Part shown: positions 1 to 5,652 of the stretch, piece by piece
How positions within the stretch are numbered: the stretch's first letter is position 1
Layout of the letters: each line of letters begins with the position of its first letter
Assembly: GCA_017577565.1 (NCBI GenBank)
Contig: PKRH01000137.1
Coordinates: forward strand, 1 to 7,981
Direction of reading: 5' to 3'
DNA length: 7,981 nucleotides
DNA from: Thermoanaerobacterales bacterium
GTDB taxonomy: Bacteria > Actinomycetota > Acidimicrobiia > Acidimicrobiales > JACDCH01
Position numbers and translations under genes: made by a program
The notes under the pieces: generated by a model
Told to the model about the DNA's origin: nothing
Databases searched by the model: none
The model's input: only the letters and a program-made list of their open reading frames with translations

Positions 1-2
1 CC

Positions 3-977
3 GCACCCCCCGGGACCGGCGCCGCCCCGGCCGCCGGCGCCGCCGCGCCGCCGGCACCGGACCTCGACCGCGGGCCGGTCGACGACCTCGCCCCCGCCGC
101 CGGTGACCCGCTGTTCGGCGCCGGCCCGGCGTCCGCCGAGGTGCCGCCGGCGCCCGACCTCGGCCGCCCCCCGGCCGGGCGGTCACGCACGCCCTCGGGC
201 GAGCACCGGCGCCGCCGCCCCATCGACCGCCGGCGGCTCGCCGTCGTCTACGACATCGACGGGCCCCGGGTCCGGCTGGGGCTGGCGTGGTTCGTCGGGT
301 TCACGGCCGCGGTCGGCGCCTCCCCGATCACCGCGGCGCTCGCCCTCGCGGTCGCCGTGGGCTGGGCCGCCCGTCAGGTCGTGCGGGCCTGGGGCTCGGT
401 GCAGTGGCAGGCCGACCTGGCCGCCGGCGTGGCGGCGCTGCCGGTCCTCGCCGCCCTCGTGGGGCTGCCCGGCCTCGTGGGCGGGCTCGCCCTGGGGTTC
501 GTCGTCGCCGTCGGCGCGGCCTGCAGCCCCGACGGGGCCCGCATGCCCGGCCCGGGCGGGCGCATGGCCACCCTCGGCATCCTCCTCTTCGCGCTGCTGC
601 CGGCCTTCGCCGCCGGCAGCGTCGTGCTCACCCGGGCCGAGTCGATGTTCGCCGCCCTCGTCCTCGTGGTCGTGGTCTGCGCCTACGAGATGGCCGACTT
701 CCTCGTCGGCTCGGGGGCCGGCAACCCGGTCGAGGGGCCGCTGGCGGGGGTCACGACGGCGTCGCTGGTGGCGCTGCCGCTGGCGGTCATGCTGGTCGAG
801 CCCTACGACGCCGCCGGGGTCGCCCTCCTCGGCGTCACCGCCGCCGCCTGCCCGCTCGGCCAGATCTTCGGCTCGGCGCTGCTGCCCGGGGCGGGGGCGC
901 CGGCGCCGGCGCTGCGCCGCATCGACACGCTGCTCGTCCTGGCCCCGGTGTGGGCCGCCGCCGCGGGCGCCCTCTGA
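3..977 (+). CDS. CdsA-like polytopic membrane protein, 5' partial, degenerate active-site signature
   Basis: The reading frame is open from the left edge, so the start lies outside the window; 324 residues are visible. The first ~75 are Ala/Pro-rich and look like a disordered cytoplasmic region. A possible internal GTG at 141 lacks a ribosome binding site and is not preferred. The rest holds about seven hydrophobic segments. The C-terminal order matches phosphatidate cytidylyltransferase (CdsA): an AYEMADFLVG stretch where CdsA has its D-x-GAY segment, GNPVEGPLAG where CdsA has the KT-x-EG-x-x-GG segment, then LGQIFGSALLPGAGA and RIDTLLVLAPV where CdsA has GD-x-x-ES-x-x-KR, LPGHGG and DRIDSL. 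The Lys-Arg, Lys-Asp, His-Gly-Gly and the Asp before Arg-Ile-Asp of the CdsA signature are absent, so CDP-diacylglycerol synthesis is unlikely. The fold assignment is inference from motif order; another membrane function is possible. It converges on the superoxide dismutase gene. Confidence 0.72.
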   Translation, partial: APPGTGAAPAAGAAAPPAPDLDRGPVDDLAPAAGDPLFGAGPASAEVPPAPDLGRPPAGRSRTPSGEHRRRRPIDRRRLAVVYDIDGPRVRLGLAWFVGFTAAVGASPITAALALAVAVGWAARQVVRAWGSVQWQADLAAGVAALPVLAALVGLPGLVGGLALGFVVAVGAACSPDGARMPGPGGRMATLGILLFALLPAFAAGSVVLTRAESMFAALVLVVVVCAYEMADFLVGSGAGNPVEGPLAGVTTASLVALPLAVMLVEPYDAAGVALLGVTAAACPLGQIFGSALLPGAGAPAPALRRIDTLLVLAPVWAAAAGAL

Positions 978-1055
978 GCCCGCCCGGGTCGCACCAGCAC
1001 GCGAGCGGGCGCGAGCGGCGACCCGGCCGTCGACGCGCGCCCCGCCCGGGCGCGA

Positions 1056-1087
1056 CGAGGCCCGGCACCGGGTGGCGCCGGGCCTCG
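1056..1087. terminator. Bidirectional hairpin between convergent genes
   Basis: A perfect 11-bp inverted repeat, arms CGAGGCCCGGC (1056-1066) and GCCGGGCCTCG (1077-1087), encloses a 10-nt loop. After one A-A mismatch two more G-C pairs extend the stem. It lies 79 nt past the CdsA-like stop and 40 nt past the superoxide dismutase stop, so it can end transcripts from both sides. There is no U-tract, which is common for high-GC actinobacterial terminators; termination itself is inferred. Confidence 0.6.
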
Positions 1088-1127
1088 ACGAGGGCGCCGC
1101 GGTGGGCGCCCGCCGCCCGCCGTCCGA

Positions 1128-1715
1128 TCAGGCGCCGGCCAGGTTCTGGGCGACGAACTCCCAGTTGACCAGGTTGCCGAGCCAGGCCTCGATGAAGGCC
1201 GGGCGGGCGTTCTGGTAGTCGAGGTAGTAGGCGTGCTCCCACACGTCGACGGTGAGCAGCGCCGTCTTGCCGTGCTTCATCGGCAGGTCGGCGTCCTTCG
1301 TCTGGATGATCTCCAGGCCGCCGTCGCCCTTGACCAGCCAGGTGTAGCCCGACCCGAACAGGGTCGTCGCCTTGGTCTTGAACTCCTCCAGGAACTTGTC
1401 GACCGAGCCGAACGACTGCTCGATCGCCGTCTTGAGCTCGCCGTCGGGCTCGCCGCCGCCGTCCGGCCGCATGCAGTTCCAGAAGAACGTGTGGTTCCAG
1501 ACCTGGGCGGCGTTGTTGAAGAGCCCGCCCGGCTCGGCCGAGAGGATGATCTCCTCCAGGCTCTTCCCCTCGTTCGGCGTGCCCTCGATCAGGCCGTTCA
1601 GGTTCTTGACGTAGGTCGCGTGGTGCTTGCCGTGGTGGAACTCGAGCGTCCTCTCGCTCATGTGCGGGGCGAGGGCGTCCTTGGGGTACGGAAGCGGGGG
1701 CAACTCGAAGGCCAT
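1128..1715 (-). CDS. sodB: Superoxide dismutase, Fe-type (Fe/Mn family)
   Basis: Converts superoxide to hydrogen peroxide and oxygen in the cytoplasm; 195 residues, the usual family length. The N-terminal helical hairpin domain is ~1-85 and the alpha/beta C-terminal domain ~95-195. Metal ligands by alignment with E. coli SodB are His27, His75, Asp157 and His161 (motif DVWEHAYY); His31 and Tyr35 are the second-sphere pair. Gln71 in AAQVWNH and Ala142 are the Fe-type positions, where Mn enzymes have Gly and Gln, so iron is the expected metal (inference). The sequence is strikingly like proteobacterial SodB (FELPPLPYPKDALAPH at the start). The ATG at 1715 follows AAGGAG after 5 nt and begins exactly at the family start; the frame stays open upstream but that extension has no homology. 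It is divergent from mshA. There is no signal peptide. Confidence 0.97.
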   Translation of the reverse strand: MAFELPPLPYPKDALAPHMSERTLEFHHGKHHATYVKNLNGLIEGTPNEGKSLEEIILSAEPGGLFNNAAQVWNHTFFWNCMRPDGGGEPDGELKTAIEQSFGSVDKFLEEFKTKATTLFGSGYTWLVKGDGGLEIIQTKDADLPMKHGKTALLTVDVWEHAYYLDYQNARPAFIEAWLGNLVNWEFVAQNLAGA

Positions 1716-1720
1716 CGGCA

Positions 1721-1726
1721 CTCCTT
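1721..1726 (-). promoter_or_regulatory. Shine-Dalgarno site of the superoxide dismutase gene
   Basis: AAGGAG on the minus strand with a 5-nt spacer to the ATG at 1715. It fixes the start codon and is the only textbook ribosome binding site I see in the window. Confidence 0.85.
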
Positions 1727-1749
1727 GGTTCGTCGGCGAACGGACCCCG

Positions 1750-1757
1750 AACCTATA
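1750..1757 (-). promoter_or_regulatory. Candidate -10 element of the superoxide dismutase promoter
   Basis: The minus strand reads TATAGGTT here, containing TAGGTT (TANNNT form) in otherwise very GC-rich DNA. The distance gives a leader of roughly 28 nt that includes the Shine-Dalgarno site. I find no good -35 hexamer 16-18 nt upstream, so an extended or activator-dependent promoter is possible. A 5-bp hairpin, GTTCG-N4-CGAAC at 1728-1741, would lie in the leader just upstream of the ribosome binding site. Confidence 0.4.
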
Positions 1758-1869
1758 CCCCTGAGCGCCGGACCGGCACCCGTCGTCGGCGCGCCCGCGC
1801 GGCCGGGCGGGCCGGCGGTCGCCGGGCTTGCGTGGGAATCCCCGGGGCGGGGAGGGTGTTCGTCCTCCG

Positions 1870-3105
1870 ATGGTGCGACGACTCGCTGTCCTCTCCCTGC
1901 ACACCTCGCCGCTCGCCCAGCCGGGCGCCGGCGACAGCGGGGGCATGAACGTCTACGTGCGCGAGCTGGTCTCGGCGCTGGCCCAGGCCGGTGTGCAGGC
2001 CGACGTGTACACCCGTCGCTGGGCCGACGGGCTGCCCGAGGTCGTGGAGGTCGAGCCGGGGTTCCGGGTCGTCCACGTCCCCGCCGGGCCGACGGACCTC
2101 ACGAAGGAGGAGCTGCCCGAGGTCGTCGACGAGTTCGCCGACGGCGTGCTCCAGCACCTCGTCACCGGCGACGACCTGCGGGGCGTCGACGCGCTGCACG
2201 CCAACTACTGGCTGTCCGGCGTCGCCGGCCACCGCCTGAAGCACGAGCTCGACCTGCCGCTGGTGTCGACGTTCCACACGCTGGCCCGGGTCAAGGCCGA
2301 GACCGGCGACCCCGAGCCGCGCCGCCGGATCGAGGCCGAGACGGCGGTCATCGGCTGCTCCGACGTCATCCTCGCCAACAGCGCGGCGGAGGCGACCCAG
2401 CTCCAGCAGCTCTACGGGGCCGACCCGGACCGGATCGAGATCGTGCCTCCCGGGGTCGTCCACGCCTTCTTCTCGCCGGGCGACCGCGCGGGCGCCCGGG
2501 CGGCGCTGCCCCACCTCGGCCCCGGCGACGGCCCGATGCTGCTGTTCGTGGGCCGGATCCAGCCGCTGAAGGGCCTGGACGTGGCCGTGCGGGCGCTGGC
2601 CGAGCTCGACGACCCCACCGCGGTGCTGGTGGTCGTGGGCGGTCCCAGCGGGGCCGACGGCGTGCGCGAGCTGGAGCGGGTCGAGAAGCTGGCCGCCGCC
2701 CTCGGCGTGGCCGAGCGGGTCCGGTTCGCCGACCCCCAGCCGCACCACCTGCTGTCGAGCTACTACCGGGCGGCCGACGTCGTGCTGGTGCCGAGCCGCA
2801 GCGAGTCGTTCGGCCTCGTGGCGCTCGAGGCGGCCGCCTGCGGCACCCCGGTCGTGGCCGCGGCCGTCGGCGGCCTGCGCACGCTGGTCGAGCACGGCCG
2901 CACGGGCTTCCTCGTCGAGCAGCGCGACCCGCGGGCCTACGCCGCCCACGCCGCGCAGATCCTGGCCAACCCGCCGCTGGCGGCGGCCCTGTCGGCCGCC
3001 GCGGCCCGCCGGGCGCGCGACTACACGTGGTCGACCACCGCGGCCCGCCTGCGGCGCATCTACGCCGACCTCGCCGCCCGCACGCCGGCGACCTGCGAGG
3101 GCTGA
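1870..3105 (+). CDS. mshA: D-inositol-3-phosphate glycosyltransferase (mycothiol synthesis)
   Basis: Transfers GlcNAc from UDP-GlcNAc to 1L-myo-inositol-1-phosphate, the first committed step of mycothiol synthesis. It is a 411-residue GT4 retaining glycosyltransferase with the GT-B fold. The N-terminal Rossmann domain begins VRRLAVLSLHTSPLAQPG and carries the glycine-rich GDSGGMNVYVREL loop (21-33), which is diagnostic of MshA. Later motifs are HANYWLSG (110-117), STFHTLARVKAE (133-144), FVGRIQPLKGLD with Arg229 and Lys234 for the UDP-sugar phosphates, and the E-x7-E motif Glu312/Glu320 in SESFGLVALE. The ATG at 1870 matches the family N-terminus. A TTG at 1828 in the same frame would add 14 residues without homology, and a GTG at 1873 is an alternative. 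The purine run GGGGAGGG at 1849-1856 is 13 nt away, rather far for a ribosome binding site. A ybjN-domain gene follows, as in mycobacteria. Confidence 0.95.
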   Translation: MVRRLAVLSLHTSPLAQPGAGDSGGMNVYVRELVSALAQAGVQADVYTRRWADGLPEVVEVEPGFRVVHVPAGPTDLTKEELPEVVDEFADGVLQHLVTGDDLRGVDALHANYWLSGVAGHRLKHELDLPLVSTFHTLARVKAETGDPEPRRRIEAETAVIGCSDVILANSAAEATQLQQLYGADPDRIEIVPPGVVHAFFSPGDRAGARAALPHLGPGDGPMLLFVGRIQPLKGLDVAVRALAELDDPTAVLVVVGGPSGADGVRELERVEKLAAALGVAERVRFADPQPHHLLSSYYRAADVVLVPSRSESFGLVALEAAACGTPVVAAAVGGLRTLVEHGRTGFLVEQRDPRAYAAHAAQILANPPLAAALSAAAARRARDYTWSTTAARLRRIYADLAARTPATCEG

Positions 3106-3144
3106 GCCCCCGGCCGGGGTGGCGCCGGCGGGTGGGCGCGCCGG

Positions 3145-3150
3145 TAGCGT
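3145..3150 (+). promoter_or_regulatory. -10 hexamer of a probable leaderless promoter for the YbjN-domain gene
   Basis: TAGCGT (TANNNT) ends 6 nt before the ATG at 3157. That spacing puts the transcription start on or next to the A of the start codon, and there is no Shine-Dalgarno sequence. Leaderless starts of this type are common in Actinobacteria; the assignment here is inferred. Confidence 0.45.
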
Positions 3151-3156
3151 GCGGCC

Positions 3157-3630
3157 ATGGTCCAGCGTCCGTCGACCGAGCAGGAGCTCGACGAGATCTC
3201 GGCCCGGATCGAGGGCTGGCTCGAGCGCCAGCGCGCCGAGAACCCGGTCGTGGAGGCCGTCGAGCGCGACGAGACCTCGGGCGAGCGGCGGTGGTTCGTG
3301 CGGGTCCGGGGCGAGGCCAAGGACGTCTTCACCATCTGGTTCCACCTGCGCCAGCGCACCCTGCACTACGAGACCTACGTCATGCCGGCGCCGGAGGAGA
3401 ACGCCGGGTCGCTCTACGAGTACCTGCTGCGGCTGAACACCCGGCTGTACGGCGCGGCCTTCGCCATCGGCGAGGAGGACGCCATCTTCCTCGTCGGCCA
3501 GATCGCCAACACCGCCGTCGACGAGGACGAGCTCGACCGCATCCTCGGCTCGCTCTACGAGTGGGTCGAGCGCTGGTTCCAGCCGATGCTGCGCATCGGC
3601 TTCGCCTCCCGCTTCCGCCGCTCGTCGTGA
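3157..3630 (+). CDS. YbjN-domain protein (type III secretion chaperone-like fold)
   Basis: 157 residues, soluble, no signal peptide. The sequence shows an N-terminal amphipathic helix (LDEISARIEGWLERQ, 11-25), strands around RWFVRVRGE and DVFTIWFHLRQRTLHYETYVMP, a helix EENAGSLYEYLLRLNTRLYG, then AFAIGEEDAIFLVGQI and a C-terminal helix ending in WVERWFQPML. This order is typical of the YbjN family, whose fold resembles type III secretion chaperones; its molecular role is not established. Actinobacteria commonly have such a gene directly after mshA (Rv0487 after Rv0486 in Mycobacterium tuberculosis), which supports the call and suggests a conserved link with mycothiol synthesis that remains unproven. 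It starts 51 nt after mshA; no ribosome binding site is visible at the ATG. Confidence 0.85.
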   Translation: MVQRPSTEQELDEISARIEGWLERQRAENPVVEAVERDETSGERRWFVRVRGEAKDVFTIWFHLRQRTLHYETYVMPAPEENAGSLYEYLLRLNTRLYGAAFAIGEEDAIFLVGQIANTAVDEDELDRILGSLYEWVERWFQPMLRIGFASRFRRSS

Positions 3631-3637
3631 CATCTCA

Positions 3638-3666
3638 TTGACTTTAAACCCACGTCGGTCTACCGT
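3638..3666 (+). promoter_or_regulatory. Sigma-70-type promoter upstream of proC
   Basis: TTGACT (3638-3643), a 17-nt spacer and TACCGT (3661-3666) give near-consensus -35 and -10 elements at ideal spacing. They sit in an AT-rich island (CATTGACTTTAAACCC) that stands out from the surrounding DNA. Transcription would begin near 3672, leaving about 92 nt before the proC ATG. No gene starts closer on the plus strand. It may be the main proC promoter or may express a short RNA. Confidence 0.6.
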
Positions 3667-3693
3667 GCGTCCCGGCCGGGGCCCGGGGCGCAC
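3665..3693 (+). terminator. Strong hairpin overlapping the -10 element; possible terminator of the YbjN-domain gene
   Basis: Arms GTGCGTCCCGG (3665-3675) and CCGGGGCGCAC (3683-3693) pair over 11 positions with one G-U pair, around a 7-nt loop. It lies 34 nt past the YbjN-domain stop. There is no U-tract. Because its 5' arm overlaps the -10 box, read-through RNA could fold it whole while RNA begun at ~3672 could not. Its function as a terminator is inferred. Confidence 0.35.
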
Positions 3694-3751
3694 GCCGCGA
3701 TCGGGGAAGTCGGGTGCGGCGCCCCGGGCCGCCGGCGCCGTGGCCACGATC

Positions 3752-3757
3752 TAACGT
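3752..3757 (+). promoter_or_regulatory. -10 hexamer of a probable leaderless promoter for proC
   Basis: TAACGT (TANNNT) ends 7 nt before the ATG at 3765, so transcription would start on the start codon. No Shine-Dalgarno sequence is present. This would be a second, closer promoter besides the one at 3638-3666. Confidence 0.45.
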
Positions 3758-3764
3758 CGCCGCC

Positions 3765-4562
3765 ATGGCGACGACGCGGCTGCAGATCATCGGCGGCGGC
3801 AAGATGGGTGGCGCCCTGCTGGCCGGCCTGCTGCGCCAGGGCTGGGCCACCCCCGACGAGGTGCGTGTCGTGGAGCGCCTGCCCGCCCGGGCCGAGGAGC
3901 TGCGGGCCGAGCACCCGGGCGTGACCGTCGACGACGCCCCCGCGCCCGCCGAGGGGCACGTCATCGCGGTGAAGCCCGGCGACGTCGAGGACGCCTGCCG
4001 GGCCCTCGTGGCCGCCGGCCCGCCCGGCCGGGTGCTGTCGATCGCCGCCGGCGTCACCCTCGCCCGCCTGCAGACCGCGCTCGGCCCGGGGACGCCGGTC
4101 GTGCGGGCCATGCCCAACACGCCGGCGCTCGTCGGTGCCGGCGTCGCCGCCGTCGCGCCGGGCGAGGCCGCCGGCGAGGCCGACCTCGCCTGGGCCGAGG
4201 AGGTGCTCGGCGCCGTGGGCACCGTCGTGCGGGTGGCCGAGCCCCAGCTCGACGCCGTGACCGGCCTGTCCGGCTCGGGCCCCGCCTACGTGTTCCTCGT
4301 GGCCGAGGCGCTGATCGAGGCCGGCGTGCTCGCCGGCCTGCCCCGCCCGGTCAGCGAGGCGCTGGCCACCCGGACCCTGCTCGGGGCGGCGCGCCTGCTC
4401 GACGAGTCGCGCGAGGGGCCGGCCGAGCTGCGGGCCGCGGTCACCTCGCCGGGCGGCACGACCGCCGCCGGCCTGCGGGCGCTGGAGGCCCGCGCCGTCC
4501 GGTCCGCCTTCCTCGAGGCGGTGATGGCCGCCACCGAGCGCAGCCGGGCGCTGGGCGCTTGA
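3765..4562 (+). CDS. proC: Pyrroline-5-carboxylate reductase
   Basis: Reduces 1-pyrroline-5-carboxylate to L-proline with NAD(P)H, the last step of proline synthesis, in the cytoplasm. It has 265 residues, the normal family length (E. coli ProC 269). The N-terminal Rossmann domain opens with LQIIGGGKMGGALLAGLL, the dinucleotide-binding loop at 10-15. IAVKPGDV (67-74) and RAMPNTPALVGAG (114-126) are the conserved cofactor and substrate segments. The C-terminal dimerisation and active-site domain has LSGSGPAYVFLVAEAL (168-183) and the signature SPGGTTAAGLRALE (228-241). The ATG at 3765 matches the family start; an in-frame GTG at 3714 would add 17 residues of unlike composition and is rejected. 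No ribosome binding site is seen. Proteins of this class act as decamers. The DUF62 gene follows after 52 nt. Confidence 0.96.
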   Translation: MATTRLQIIGGGKMGGALLAGLLRQGWATPDEVRVVERLPARAEELRAEHPGVTVDDAPAPAEGHVIAVKPGDVEDACRALVAAGPPGRVLSIAAGVTLARLQTALGPGTPVVRAMPNTPALVGAGVAAVAPGEAAGEADLAWAEEVLGAVGTVVRVAEPQLDAVTGLSGSGPAYVFLVAEALIEAGVLAGLPRPVSEALATRTLLGAARLLDESREGPAELRAAVTSPGGTTAAGLRALEARAVRSAFLEAVMAATERSRALGA

Positions 4563-4566
4563 GCCC

Positions 4567-4588
4567 CGGCCGGTTCGCCCGCCGGCCG
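4567..4588 (+). terminator. Weak hairpin after proC
   Basis: Arms CGGCCGG (4567-4573) and CCGGCCG (4582-4588) form a 7-bp stem with an 8-nt loop just after the proC stop. There is no U-tract, and such stems arise easily in DNA this GC-rich, so this is only a candidate. Confidence 0.3.
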
Positions 4589-4614
4589 CCGCGCCCGGCA
4601 CACTCGTCGCTGGC

Positions 4615-5514
4615 ATGGCCCCGCGCTTCGACACGATCAGCTTCCTGTCCGACTACGGCACCGACGACGAGTTCGTCGGCGTCGTCAAGTCGGTCATCCG
4701 CTCGATCGCCCCGCACGTGACGGTCATCGACATCACGCACGGGATCCGGCCCTACGACCTGAAGGGCGGGGCGCTGACGCTGGCCCGCAGCGTGCAGTAC
4801 CTGTGCCCGGGCGTCGTGCTGGCGATCGTCGACCCCGGCGTGGGGACGGACCGCCGGGCGGTGGCCATCGAGGTGGGCGACGGCCAGTCGTACCTCGTCG
4901 GCCCCGACAACGGGCTGCTGGCGTCGGCCGTCGGGCTCGTGGGCGGCGCGACGGCCGCGGTCGAGCTCACCGCGACCGAGTACCAGCTCCCCGCGCCCGG
5001 CCCGACCTTCGCCGGCCGCGACGTCTTCGCCCCGGCGGCGGCCCACCTCTGCAACGGCGTGCCGCTCGACGCCCTCGGCCGGCGCCTCGACCCGGCCGAG
5101 CTGGTGCCCGGCGTCGTGCCCCTGCCCCGCGAGGAGGGTGGCGCCATCGTGGGCGAGGTCCTCTGGGTCGACCGCTACGGCAACTGCCAGCTCAACGTCG
5201 ATCCCGAGGCCGTCGAGGGCTGGGGTGAGCGGGTGCAGCTGCGCTGGACCCGCCCCCGGGAGGGGTCCCGCACGGCCCGGCGGGCCGCGACCTTCGGCGA
5301 CCTCCCCGCCGGGCAGGTCGGGCTGATCGTCGACAGCTACGGCCTGCTCGCGGTGTGCGTGCCCCGGGGGTCGGCGGCCGACCTCCTCGGCCTCGAGGCC
5401 GGGGACGAGCTGACCCTCGTGCCCCTCGACGACGACGAGCCCGACCAGCCCGGGGGCGACGGCGACGGCGGCGTCACCACCCCCGTCACCCTCCACCGCC
5501 GCAAGCCGTCATGA
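4615..5514 (+). CDS. SAM hydroxide adenosyltransferase (DUF62 family)
   Basis: Members of this family hydrolyse S-adenosylmethionine to adenosine and L-methionine using a water or hydroxide held by an Asp-Arg-His triad. The protein has 299 residues in two domains. SDYGTDDEFVG (12-22) is the SAM-binding start motif. DPGVGTDRR (73-81) gives Asp73 and Arg80, and FAGRDVFAPAAAHL (132-145) gives His144, as the likely triad (positions by motif alignment). VDRYGNCQLNV (185-195) begins the C-terminal beta-barrel domain, which ends near residue 271. An Asp/Gly-rich tail follows. The loop between RAVAIEV and SYLVGPDNGLL is short, lacking the ~20-residue insertion of fluorinases and chlorinases, so a hydrolase is expected. 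There is no ribosome binding site at the ATG; a -10-like CACACT lies 10 nt upstream. The last four bases overlap the next small gene as ATGA. Its physiological role is not known. Confidence 0.9.
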   Translation: MAPRFDTISFLSDYGTDDEFVGVVKSVIRSIAPHVTVIDITHGIRPYDLKGGALTLARSVQYLCPGVVLAIVDPGVGTDRRAVAIEVGDGQSYLVGPDNGLLASAVGLVGGATAAVELTATEYQLPAPGPTFAGRDVFAPAAAHLCNGVPLDALGRRLDPAELVPGVVPLPREEGGAIVGEVLWVDRYGNCQLNVDPEAVEGWGERVQLRWTRPREGSRTARRAATFGDLPAGQVGLIVDSYGLLAVCVPRGSAADLLGLEAGDELTLVPLDDDEPDQPGGDGDGGVTTPVTLHRRKPS

Positions 5515-5600
5515 GACCCGGGACGACCATCGTCATCGCCATCCTGCTCGCGCTGATCCTCGGGGCCTCGGTCCTCCAGCTCGTCTTCCTGGCCCGCTGA
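5511..5600 (+). CDS. 29-residue single-span membrane peptide, translationally coupled to the DUF62 gene
   Basis: The ATG overlaps the stop of the SAM hydroxide adenosyltransferase gene as ATGA, the classic arrangement for coupled translation. The product is MRPGTT followed by one strongly hydrophobic helix of about 20 residues (IVIAILLALILGASVLQLVF) and a short LAR end. The positive charge at both tips leaves the orientation uncertain. No ribosome binding site is present, which fits coupling. In contrast to most of the window, the coding strand is rich in ATC/CTC/CTG codons because of the hydrophobic run. It is not a family I recognise. Small membrane peptides often modulate a partner protein, but no partner can be named from the sequence. 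The overlap and the clean transmembrane composition argue it is real rather than a chance frame. Confidence 0.65.
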   Translation: MRPGTTIVIAILLALILGASVLQLVFLAR

Positions 5601-5652
5601 CCCGGCCGACGGCGAGCCGCCGGCGGCCCGGTCCTGCAAGACTCGCGGCCGC

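Noticed and set aside
1728..1741. LexA (SOS) box resemblance, GTTCG-N4-CGAAC
   Set aside because: The actinobacterial LexA box has the half-sites in the opposite order, CGAAC-N4-GTTCG. This is at most a small leader hairpin.
1716..1946. N-terminal extension of superoxide dismutase by 77 residues
   Set aside because: The family starts exactly at the ATG at 1715, which has AAGGAG 5 nt upstream. The extension would run into divergent mshA coding sequence.
3107..3119. CCCCGGCCGGGG palindrome after mshA as a terminator
   Set aside because: A self-complementary 12-mer this short leaves no room for a loop of useful stem length and is expected by chance in DNA of this composition.
1233..3641. An 802-codon plus-strand frame through the superoxide dismutase and mshA genes
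   Set aside because: It is antisense to superoxide dismutase and out of frame with mshA; the translation is Arg/Ala/Gly-rich with no conserved motif.
1753..3747. A 664-codon open frame on the minus strand opposite mshA and the YbjN-domain gene
   Set aside because: It is a shadow frame caused by GC-rich codons. Its translation is low-complexity Arg/Gly/Asp/Val with no family features, while the plus strand carries clear enzymes.
3665..3754. A 29-codon frame starting GTG at 3665 in the gap before proC
   Set aside because: Its GTG overlaps the promoter -10, so it would not be on the transcript. The peptide is Arg/Gly/Pro-rich with no hydrophobic or family pattern.
4615..5514. Fluorinase or chlorinase identity for the DUF62 protein
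   Set aside because: The ~20-residue loop that separates halogenases from SAM hydrolases is missing between RAVAIEV and SYLVGPDNGLL.
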